From positions 1 through 19,738 of the forward strand of contig CALCHR010000199.1 of assembly GCA_937901185.1 (NCBI GenBank): 19,738 nt of DNA, written 5' to 3'. The stretch's first letter is position 1. Each line of letters begins with the position of its first letter. The translations under genes and the position numbers were made by a program. The DNA is from an uncultured Bacteroidales bacterium (GTDB taxonomy: Bacteria > Bacteroidota > Bacteroidia > Bacteroidales > Bacteroidaceae). This document shows, in pieces, positions 7,353-13,251 of the stretch. A model generated the notes under the pieces. The model did not search any database and was not told where the DNA came from. It saw nothing but the letters and a program-made list of their open reading frames with translations.

Positions 7353-7420
7353 AAAGTTTCATGCAGTTGACACAAAAATTTCAAGCGCTTGAAATTTTTG
7401 TGTCATGCGCTTGAAACTTT
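7353..7420. repeat. Large palindrome in the convergent gap, with a perfect 38-bp core
   Basis: The two 19-nt halves 7368-7386 and 7387-7405 are exact reverse complements with no spacer. Outside the core the pairing continues imperfectly (7353-7364 with 7409-7420). The unit TTTCAAGC or its complement GCTTGAAA occurs four times within 7336-7416. It lies between the + strand terminator (7220-7261) and the - strand terminator (7505-7538), neither of which needs it. Apart from these elements the gene-free stretch 7183-7549 shows nothing. Confidence 0.85.
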
Positions 7421-7504
7421 CAGAAAATACCATATTGTTTGACGCAGGACGTATGCTGCGGGCTGCCGTTCTACATCTGCGGGGCGGTTTTCACCTTGCG
7501 GTAT

Positions 7505-7538
7505 AAAAAAAACATGAGCCTGTTGACCGACTCATGTT
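7505..7538 (-). terminator. Rho-independent terminator of the mtaB-GT2-RsmI-like operon
   Basis: On the - strand an 8-bp stem, AACATGAG (7531-7538 in complement) with CTCATGTT (7511-7518 in complement), encloses a 12-nt loop and is followed by eight T (7512-7505). It lies 11 nt after the stop codon of the methyltransferase gene. Confidence 0.85.
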
Positions 7539-7549
7539 GCAAAAGATTT

Positions 7550-8260
7550 CTATCCGGCATAGATTGCAAAGATAGTAGGTATCTTGGATATCTGCGGCAG
7601 GCCTGTTTTCTTCCAGTCGCGGATGGTCTGCGAGCGCACATACTCTTGTTCTGTGGTCAAGCCGGCAGCGATGCACAAACGGGTTTGCGGATTGCAGCAA
7701 GCCAGTATATCTGCCATCATCTTCTCATTGCGGTAGGGCGTTTCTATAAAGAGCTGCGTTTGGTGCTCTGCTGCCGAACGGCTCTCCAGTTGTTTCAAAC
7801 GCTTGGCCCTTGCGCCGCCATCGATGGGGAGATAGCCGTGGAAGGCAAAGCTCTGTCCGTTGAAGCCGGAAGCCATCACGGCCAAGAGAATAGAAGATGG
7901 GCCTACCAGAGGAACCACTCGCAGGCCTTCGCGTTGAGCTATGGCCACCACGTCGGCTCCGGGATCGGCCACAGCAGGGCAACCGGCTTCGCTGATAACA
8001 CCTACGGGAAAGCCCTTGCGCAGCGGATCGAGGTATTGGCTGAAGCGAGAAGCGTCGGCATGTTTCCCCATCTCGTAGAAGGTGAGGGCGTCGATGTCAA
8101 TGCTCTTCTCTACAGCTTTGAGAAAGCGGCGCGCTGTGCGCAACTCCTCTACAATGAAGTGGCGGATATTAAGAATCACCTCCTTGTTATAGGCCGGCAG
8201 CACATTTTGAAGCGGGGTATCCCCAAGAGTCACGGGGATGAGATAGAGGGCTACTTCCAT
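7550..8260 (-). CDS. RsmI-like SAM-dependent methyltransferase (tetrapyrrole methylase fold)
   Basis: A 236-residue protein of the tetrapyrrole (corrin/porphyrin) methylase fold, closest in pattern to RsmI, the 16S rRNA C1402 2'-O-methyltransferase. Visible elements: ALYLIPVTLGDTP at the N-terminus (RsmI has LYVVATPIGN), GVISEAGCPAVADPG (SAM-site loop), GPSSILLAVMASGFNGQSFAFHGYLP and ETPYRNEKM. RsmI is usually about 285 residues; the missing part is its C-terminal helical domain, so this is a short paralogue common in Bacteroidales rather than certain RsmI. Its RNA or other substrate is unknown. It is the last gene of a three-gene operon, 24 nt after the glycosyltransferase stop. Confidence 0.8.
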   Translation of the reverse strand: MEVALYLIPVTLGDTPLQNVLPAYNKEVILNIRHFIVEELRTARRFLKAVEKSIDIDALTFYEMGKHADASRFSQYLDPLRKGFPVGVISEAGCPAVADPGADVVAIAQREGLRVVPLVGPSSILLAVMASGFNGQSFAFHGYLPIDGGARAKRLKQLESRSAAEHQTQLFIETPYRNEKMMADILACCNPQTRLCIAAGLTTEQEYVRSQTIRDWKKTGLPQISKIPTIFAIYAG

Positions 8261-8284
8261 TTTTTCTTAAAAATATTTAGGGAG

Positions 8285-9325
8285 TCAGGCTTTAGGGGCG
8301 GTAAAAAGATGAGCCAGGGATGAAAACTTCTTACGGCCTAAGAGATAATACTGAATGAGCAAGGAGGCCGGCATACGTTCAGGAATATGCTGCACAACGG
8401 CCTTGCTCAGATTCTCCTTACGGAGGGCTACATACTCGTGTTTCATTTTTTTGTACTCGCGGCGCGCTGCAAAAACGGCCTTGGCATTTTCTTTGCCATC
8501 GGTCAGCCAGAATTTTGCAGCAGCTACCCAGTCGAGCAAACAACGGATGCACATCACCGGGCGCAACTCTTGCTCCGGCAAGTTCTTATATAGCATCAGC
8601 AAGTTGTTTCGGAAATTGAGGAAGGTCTTTCTCGGATTTTCTTTGGCCAAAGTGGCTCCTCCCACATGGTACACTTTGCTCTCTGCGATACAAACGATGG
8701 CACGGCCACGCAAGCGCAATCGCCAGCAGAAGTCTATCTCTTCCATGTGAGCAAAGAAGCGGCCATCGAGTCCACCCACTTCCCGCCAGTCACTGCTGCG
8801 CACCATCAATGCGGCACCTGTGGCCCAGAAAAGAGGAACTACGGCGTCATACTGAGCCTTGTCTGTTTCTACCTGGTCAAATATTCTGCCACGACAGAAA
8901 GGGTATCCATAGCGGTCTATAAAGCCTCCGGCTGCCCCGGCATATTCAAAATCAGATTTCTGTTTCCAGTCCATCAACTTAGGTTGGCAGGCTGCCACCT
9001 CCGAGTGTTGCTCCATATAGCAGAGCATAGGCTGCAACCAGCCGGCCGTTACTTCTACATCCGAGTTGAGCAAGAGAAAATACTCATAGTCCAACTGCTG
9101 CAAGGCCTGATTATAGCCTTCTGCAAATCCAAAATTCTCGGGCAAGCAAATAAGGTGTACAGAGGGGAAATTTTGCTTCACCACCTCGCAGGAGTTGTCT
9201 GTAGAACCGTTATCAGCTACAAAAACATCGGCCTCGGCTTCTGAAAACTCTACGACTGAGGGCAGAAAGCGGGACAACATATCCGCTCCGTTCCAGTTGA
9301 GGATAACGACAGCTATTTTCTTCAT
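8285..9325 (-). CDS. Family 2 glycosyltransferase (rhamnosyltransferase-like)
   Basis: A 346-residue GT-A glycosyltransferase that would add a sugar from a nucleotide donor. It has the N-terminal VVILNWNG strand, the ADNGSTDNS loop (nucleotide binding), NFGFAEGYNQA, LLLNSDVEV in place of the DxD metal site, and HMEEIDFCWRLRLRG, the ED motif of the catalytic base region. The C-terminal 100 residues are basic and contain an amphipathic stretch, fitting peripheral membrane association. It resembles WbbL-like enzymes that work on cell-envelope polysaccharides. It starts 6 nt after the mtaB stop in the A/T-rich junction TATATAATATAGT, so it is co-transcribed with the RNA-modifying genes although its function appears unrelated. 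Confidence 0.85.
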   Translation of the reverse strand: MKKIAVVILNWNGADMLSRFLPSVVEFSEAEADVFVADNGSTDNSCEVVKQNFPSVHLICLPENFGFAEGYNQALQQLDYEYFLLLNSDVEVTAGWLQPMLCYMEQHSEVAACQPKLMDWKQKSDFEYAGAAGGFIDRYGYPFCRGRIFDQVETDKAQYDAVVPLFWATGAALMVRSSDWREVGGLDGRFFAHMEEIDFCWRLRLRGRAIVCIAESKVYHVGGATLAKENPRKTFLNFRNNLLMLYKNLPEQELRPVMCIRCLLDWVAAAKFWLTDGKENAKAVFAARREYKKMKHEYVALRKENLSKAVVQHIPERMPASLLIQYYLLGRKKFSSLAHLFTAPKA

Positions 9326-9331
9326 ACTATA

Positions 9332-10681
9332 TTATATAATGTGTGCCAAGAGGGCCTCGCCATCTTCTGTAAAATCTCCTAAACGCACTCGCTGCAAGCA
9401 GTTGTCTGCGGCTTCTGCCACCTCAACACCTGCCGGCAACTCTACGCGGATATAATTGTCCGTAAAGCCACGCAGGGGCTGTCCTTCCTTTGAATGTTCC
9501 CAGAGAACAACGCGCTCCTGTCCGATGTGAGCTGCATAGAATGCGCGGCGCTTTTGCTCGGAGAGTTCCAAAAGGCGTTTGCTGCGTTCGTGCTTGCTCT
9601 GTGGTGTAACTTTATGAGGAATCTCCAAAGCCTTGGTGCCCGGGCGCTCGGAATAGCTGAACACATGGAGCTGCGACACGTCCAAGGAGTCTATGAAGCG
9701 ATAAGCATCTTCAAAATACTCATCTGTCTCGCCACGTGTTCCAACAATTACATCTACACCAATAAATGCATCGGGCATGGCCTCTTTCACCTTTGCAATC
9801 TTAGCTGCAAAGAGCGCCGTGTCATAGCGGCGATGCATCAAGCGCAACACGTCGTCGCTGCCGCTTTGCAGGGGTATGTGGAAGTGGGGCATAAAGGCAC
9901 GCGAGGTGGCGCAGAAGTCTATCACCTCATCAGTTAATAAGTTGGGTTCAATGCTAGAGATGCGGTAGCGCTCTATTCCTTCCACTGCATCAAGTGCTTT
10001 TACCAGGTCGAAAAATGTCTCGCCCGTAGAGCGACCAAAGTCGCCAATGTTTACGCCGGTGATGACAATCTCTTTACCACCTTCGGCAGCTACAGCCTTT
10101 GCTTGTTCAACGAGCGAGGCTATGCTGCCATTGCGGCTTTTACCTCGGGCCATAGGAATGGTACAGTATGTGCAATAGTAATTGCATCCGTCTTGCACCT
10201 TCAAGAAGTAGCGTGTGCGGTCGCCTCTTGAGCATGAGGGAACAAAGGTAGAGATTTCTCGGGTAGGCACGGAGATGGCTTCATGACAAGCTCCTTGCTC
10301 TAGGGAAGCTTTCTGAGAGATACGTTCATTGATATAGCGCACCACCTCACCTTTCTGTTCCATGCCAAGAACGAGGTCCACGCCTTCAAAAGCAGCTACT
10401 TGCTCCGGCTGCAACTGTGCATAGCATCCCATCACAACGACAAAGGCGCCGGGGTGCTCGCGAGTCAGGCGATTGATGGCCTGACGACATTTGTGGTCGG
10501 CCACGTCGGTCACGGAGCAGGTATTTACAATGCAGATATCAGCACGTTCGCCTTTCTCGGCCGGGCGCACTCCTTGTCTTTGCAACTCATCGCGCAAGGA
10601 AGAGGTCTCTGCGAAATTCAGTTTGCAGCCCAAAGTATGATAGACTGCACACATATTATATATATTAGAAAGTTCTTCCAT
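9332..10681 (-). CDS. mtaB: MtaB-type tRNA t6A37 methylthiotransferase
   Basis: Radical-SAM methylthiotransferase that converts t6A to ms2t6A at tRNA position 37. The N-terminal UPF0004 domain shows its three cluster cysteines in TLGCKLN, NTCSVTD and MGCYAQ. The radical-SAM domain has DGCNYYCTYCTIP (CxxxCxxC) followed by the family ARGKSR. A TRAM-like C-terminal domain (about 60 residues) completes the protein. I placed the start at the ATG at 10681 (449 residues); an ATG at 10654 is possible. The further upstream in-frame ATG at 10762 is rejected because it lies upstream of the predicted transcription start, within the promoter. First gene of the mtaB-GT2-RsmI-like operon. The name MtaB rather than MiaB rests on the KLN and ARGKSR motifs and on length. 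Confidence 0.88.
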   Translation of the reverse strand: MEELSNIYNMCAVYHTLGCKLNFAETSSLRDELQRQGVRPAEKGERADICIVNTCSVTDVADHKCRQAINRLTREHPGAFVVVMGCYAQLQPEQVAAFEGVDLVLGMEQKGEVVRYINERISQKASLEQGACHEAISVPTREISTFVPSCSRGDRTRYFLKVQDGCNYYCTYCTIPMARGKSRNGSIASLVEQAKAVAAEGGKEIVITGVNIGDFGRSTGETFFDLVKALDAVEGIERYRISSIEPNLLTDEVIDFCATSRAFMPHFHIPLQSGSDDVLRLMHRRYDTALFAAKIAKVKEAMPDAFIGVDVIVGTRGETDEYFEDAYRFIDSLDVSQLHVFSYSERPGTKALEIPHKVTPQSKHERSKRLLELSEQKRRAFYAAHIGQERVVLWEHSKEGQPLRGFTDNYIRVELPAGVEVAEAADNCLQRVRLGDFTEDGEALLAHII

Positions 10682-10748
10682 CTCTACATCTATATAGGAA
10701 AATACTCTTGGCAAATCGAGGAGAACTTTCTCCCCTTTCTGCGAGGTA

Positions 10749-10779
10749 CAAAGGTAGCACATTTCAGGCTTGTGTAAAA
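10749..10779 (-). promoter_or_regulatory. Bacteroidota promoter of the mtaB operon
   Basis: On the - strand TACCTTTG (10756-10749) matches TAnnTTTG, and TTTT (10779-10776) lies 19 nt upstream as the -33 box. Transcription would start near 10742-10745. The leader then contains a weak hairpin (GGAGA/TCTCC) before the ATG at 10681. Confidence 0.65.
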
Positions 10780-10881
10780 ATCAGCGCACAAAAAAAATGC
10801 CTTTCAGGCTGGCTTTTAGCCTTTTATACACCCTGAATTGTTAAAAATATAGTAGTGGAGCAAAAAAAATATTACGTTTCC

Positions 10882-10912
10882 CTTGCCAGTATGAAAAAAG
10901 TGCGTAACTTTG
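10882..10912 (+). promoter_or_regulatory. Promoter of the small lipoprotein gene
   Basis: TAACTTTG at 10905-10912 is a full match to TAnnTTTG, and CTTG at 10882-10885 lies 19 nt upstream. The surrounding 14-mer GCGTAACTTTGCAC (10902-10915) is identical to that of the efflux-operon promoter (19395-19408, - strand). It is divergent from the mtaB promoter. Confidence 0.75.
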
Positions 10913-10964
10913 CACCGTTTTAATAAAGGCAATTGATTGTTTTACTTTAAAAATTTCAAAAAAA

Positions 10965-11147
10965 ATGAAGAAGTTAGTTTTCATGTTCGTAGCTTTCGCT
11001 GCTATCTCTTTCGCTTCTTGCGGTAACAAGGCTGAAAATGCAGCTGAAGTAGCTGACAGCACTGCTGTTGACACTGCTGCTGTAGTAGACACTACTGTTG
11101 ATTCAACTGTAGTTGACTCTGCTGCTGCTGACACTGTAGCTGCTTAA
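10965..11147 (+). CDS. Small Ala/Val/Asp/Thr-rich lipoprotein
   Basis: A 60-residue precursor. The signal peptide has Lys2-Lys3, a hydrophobic core at 4-17 and the lipobox FASC with Cys19. The mature part is 42 residues, and after about residue 27 it consists almost only of Ala, Val, Asp, Thr and Ser, with repeated VDT, VDS and ADT units. It is therefore acidic and probably disordered. There is no acidic surface-export signal right after the Cys (GNKAEN), so a periplasm-facing location is more likely. Of 17 Ala codons 16 are GCT and none is GCC, unlike neighbouring genes, which suggests high expression. It has its own strong promoter and terminator. I recognise no function; the coding call rests on start, lipobox and codon bias. 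Confidence 0.8.
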   Translation: MKKLVFMFVAFAAISFASCGNKAENAAEVADSTAVDTAAVVDTTVDSTVVDSAAADTVAA

Positions 11148-11171
11148 TCTACGTAACATACGAGAGAATTG

Positions 11172-11203
11172 AAACCTGTAGGATTTCCCACAGGTTTTTT
11201 TAT
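11172..11203 (+). terminator. Rho-independent terminator after the small lipoprotein gene
   Basis: Stem AAACCTGT (11172-11179) with ACAGGTTT (11190-11197), a 10-nt loop in which GG and CC can also pair, then a T run with one A (TTTTTTTATTT in context). It lies 24 nt after the stop codon. Confidence 0.85.
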
Positions 11204-11326
11204 TTCCCTTTACGCAGCCCGGCATAAGTTTTGTCGAGCTGTTTTTTTATTTATGCCCGGAGAGATTCTACGACTATAAATAGGTGGAGCAAGGCGGCAA
11301 GAGGGAGGAGCTTTTTCTGCAAAGAC

Positions 11327-11357
11327 TTTCCTATGTAAACAGAAGAAGCTATCTTTG
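11327..11357 (+). promoter_or_regulatory. Promoter of the Nudix gene
   Basis: TATCTTTG at 11350-11357 matches TAnnTTTG, and TTTC at 11327-11330 lies 19 nt upstream. Transcription should start near 11364, so the translation start must be downstream; the ATG at 11386 fits. Confidence 0.65.
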
Positions 11358-11385
11358 CTCTGTCAATTATAAAAATGCAGATGTT

Positions 11386-12072
11386 ATGGGAAAGAAATCA
11401 TACCACTACGAATATCCCCACCCCGCTGTCACGATGGACAGCCTGGTTTTCAGCTTCGACGGAAAGAAGTTGCGGGTGCTACTCATCGAGCGCGGCAACG
11501 AGCCCTATAAAGGGAAGTGGGCCTTTCCCGGCGGTTTCTTAAACATGGACGAGTCGTGCGAGGCAGGTGCGCTACGCGAATTGGAAGAAGAAACCGGCTT
11601 GACGGGCGTCAGCCTAAGGCAGTTTCATACATTCAGTCAGCCGGGGCGCGACCCTCGTGAGCGGATTGTCACCGTGTCCTACTATGCGCTAACCGGCGTC
11701 TTAAAGGCGAAAGCCGGCGACGATGCGGCTAAGGCCCAATGGTTTGGGCTTGACGAAGTGCCACCCATGGCTTTCGACCACAACGAGATGCTCCAGGTAG
11801 CTTTGAAATGCCTGCGCGAACGTCTTCGCTTAGAGCCCATCGGGCTGGGTATTCTGCCGGAAGTATTTATCATCAGCCAACTGCGCAGGCTCTACGAAGC
11901 CGTGTTGGGAAGAAAAATCAACCAGCGGCTATTCCGCAAGAGAATACTCCGCACCGGCTTGTTGATACCTCTGGACGAGCACACGCCGAGCCCCATTGAA
12001 ACGGCCAGAACGCTCTATCGCTTTGACGAGGAGCGCTATCAGAAAATCGCGGAAGAGGGTTTTGAGAAATAG
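11386..12072 (+). CDS. Nudix hydrolase with C-terminal winged-helix domain (NrtR/AraR-like architecture)
   Basis: A 228-residue protein. Residues about 10-145 are a Nudix domain with a complete Nudix box, GFLNMDESCEAGALRELEEE followed by TGL, matching GX5EX7REUXEEXGU. Residues about 150-228 form a winged-helix-like domain with LPEVFIISQLRRLYEAVLGR and FRKRILRTGLLIP, the pattern of the NrtR C-terminal domain. NrtR proteins regulate NAD genes and the Bacteroidota AraR uses the same design for arabinose genes. Because the Nudix box is intact, hydrolysis of an ADP-ribose-like substrate is also possible, and both roles may apply. An in-frame GTG at 11284 would lengthen it by 34 residues but lies upstream of the promoter at 11327-11357, so I chose the ATG at 11386. 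No NAD or sugar gene is adjacent. Confidence 0.85.
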   Translation: MGKKSYHYEYPHPAVTMDSLVFSFDGKKLRVLLIERGNEPYKGKWAFPGGFLNMDESCEAGALRELEEETGLTGVSLRQFHTFSQPGRDPRERIVTVSYYALTGVLKAKAGDDAAKAQWFGLDEVPPMAFDHNEMLQVALKCLRERLRLEPIGLGILPEVFIISQLRRLYEAVLGRKINQRLFRKRILRTGLLIPLDEHTPSPIETARTLYRFDEERYQKIAEEGFEK

Positions 12073-12076
12073 AGAT

Positions 12077-12116
12077 AACCGGGAGCACTTTTTGACAGAA
12101 GTTGCCCCCGGTTTTT
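12077..12116 (+). terminator. Rho-independent terminator after the Nudix gene
   Basis: AACCGGG (12077-12083) pairs with CCCGGTT (12107-12113); the inner part (AGCACTT with AAGTTGCC) extends the stem with mismatches. TTTTT follows, starting 4 nt after the stop codon. Confidence 0.8.
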
Positions 12117-12165
12117 CTGTTGCTAAAAAGAGCCTTGCGATGACTGGAAATTTTTAGGCTTTACT

Positions 12166-12227
12166 TAGGAAAACTTAGGTAACTACTAGGAAAATTTCGG
12201 TAACTACTAGTTTCACCTAGCTTTTAC
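12166..12227 (+). repeat. Degenerate 21-bp tandem repeat, copy A
   Basis: Two 21-bp units (12166-12186 and 12187-12207), both TAGGAAAA followed by a variable part and GGTAACTAC, are followed by a third divergent unit starting TAGTTTCACCTAG (12208-12227). The same layout is found in reverse orientation at 19671-19738. It lies in the gap 12073-12375 between the convergent Nudix and lpxA genes, which otherwise holds only the two terminators. Confidence 0.75.
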
Positions 12228-12313
12228 TGAAGAAACGCCCTAAAATGCCTGCTGATTTTCAAGAGGTTAGAAAAGCTGTTTTTAGCACTTCCCACCCATT
12301 ATCTCCTACCCCC

Positions 12314-12356
12314 AAAAAGACGGGCTGCAATGGAGCAATCCACTGCAGCCCGTCTT
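12314..12356 (-). terminator. Strong terminator of the efflux/lpxA transcript
   Basis: A perfect 13-bp stem pairs 12317-12329 (AAGACGGGCTGCA) with 12344-12356. Inside it, TGGA and TCCA form four further pairs closed by a GCAA (plus strand) tetraloop. On the - strand TTTTT (12318-12314) follows. It lies 19 nt after the lpxA stop codon. Confidence 0.9.
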
Positions 12357-12375
12357 GGCTGTTTTAATAAATACA

Positions 12376-13161
12376 TCAATCCTCCTTCAACTGGCGGACG
12401 ATGCCCAACTTAGTATGTTTTATAAAATGAAGAATATCCTCGATCTCTGAACTCATAGGTATCTGTTCGGGGATCTTGATAATAGCGTCTTCCAAACTGA
12501 AGTTGCCTGTATAGATAAGGCGATAGGTGTTTGCTATGTGGCGCAACACGCGCTCTGAGAAGCCCACGTGCTGCAACACCACTGCGTTCACTCCATGGTA
12601 GGCTGCGGGATTGCCACCGAGAATCATATAAGGGGGCACGTCTTTCTGCACGCGGCTACCGCTCTGTATCAAAGAGTAGCGGCCTACGCGAACATGCTGG
12701 TGCACCACTGCATTTGAACTCTGGATGGAGTAGTCTTGGATGTCACACTCGCCGGAGATAATCACACCGATACCCACCACGCAATGATTGTGGATCACAG
12801 CATCGTGGCAAACGTGTACCTGGTCCATCAAGAAGTTGCCATCTCCGATGGTGGTTGCCTTGCCTTCGTAGCTGCTTCCGGCTATCACCACATTCTCGCG
12901 GATGCGGTTATTGTTACCAATCACTACGCGGGTAACGTCGCCTTCTTTGTAATGGAAGTCCTGCGGTGTGGCACAGATAACAGTGTTCTGATATACAATA
13001 TTGTCACTACCCATCGTGGTACCTTCAAGGATGCTCACATGGGGGTGGATAATACAGTTATCACCTATTTCTACCCCCTTGGCAATGTAGGCAAAAGGCA
13101 TCACCTCTACATTGTTGCCCAACTTGGCTTCAGGGTGTACATATGCTAACGGACTGATCAT
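12376..13161 (-). CDS. lpxA: LpxA-type acyl-ACP--UDP-N-acetylglucosamine O-acyltransferase
   Basis: A 261-residue left-handed beta-helix acyltransferase (E. coli LpxA: 262), the first enzyme of lipid A synthesis. Hexapeptide repeats run through about residue 190, then comes an alpha-helical C-terminal domain. The catalytic base of E. coli LpxA, H125, corresponds to H119 in HVCHDAV; the nearby H116 and VPPYMILGGNPAAYHGVN are also family features. The E. coli segment TIHRGT is changed here to VIAGSS (about residues 92-97), so this may be a paralogue rather than the main LpxA. No lpxC, lpxD or fabZ gene is nearby. It lies 90 nt after the outer-membrane factor gene with a hairpin between, and ends at a strong terminator. 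Confidence 0.8.
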   Translation of the reverse strand: MISPLAYVHPEAKLGNNVEVMPFAYIAKGVEIGDNCIIHPHVSILEGTTMGSDNIVYQNTVICATPQDFHYKEGDVTRVVIGNNNRIRENVVIAGSSYEGKATTIGDGNFLMDQVHVCHDAVIHNHCVVGIGVIISGECDIQDYSIQSSNAVVHQHVRVGRYSLIQSGSRVQKDVPPYMILGGNPAAYHGVNAVVLQHVGFSERVLRHIANTYRLIYTGNFSLEDAIIKIPEQIPMSSEIEDILHFIKHTKLGIVRQLKED

Positions 13162-13201
13162 AAGATATTAGGGTTTAGGTTTATACTTATTGGAAATTTT
13201 C

Positions 13202-13244
13202 AAGAGCAGAAGCCCGCTCTACACTGGAGGGGCGTTCTGCTCTT
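13202..13244 (-). terminator. Hairpin between the outer-membrane factor gene and lpxA (possible attenuator)
   Basis: AAGAGCAGAA (13202-13211) pairs perfectly with TTCTGCTCTT (13235-13244), and GCCC with GGGC extends the stem past a one-base bulge. On the - strand it is followed by TTGAAAATTTCC, a weak T tract. It lies 7 nt after the efflux stop codon. No TAnnTTTG promoter is visible between it and lpxA, so lpxA probably depends on read-through. Confidence 0.6.
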
Positions 13245-13251
13245 TCTGTTA

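Noticed and set aside
7439..8323. 294-codon open frame on the + strand opposite the RsmI-like gene
   Set aside because: It crosses the - strand terminator and shadows a gene with clear methyltransferase motifs; its product resembles no family.
10797..10840. Weak hairpin AGGCT/AGCCT with T-rich tail in the mtaB/lipoprotein divergent region
   Set aside because: Only five pairs, and no + strand gene upstream that would need a terminator.
11219..11260. Imperfect hairpin (GGCATAA with TTATGCC) between the small lipoprotein terminator and the Nudix promoter
   Set aside because: Short stem with a 23-nt loop and no T tract after it; no role can be argued.
11284..11385. N-terminal extension of the Nudix protein from a GTG
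   Set aside because: The promoter TATCTTTG lies within this stretch, so it is not expected to be transcribed in full.
12166..12227. CRISPR-like array from the 21-bp repeats
   Set aside because: Units are directly adjacent with no spacers and differ from one another; no cas gene is present.
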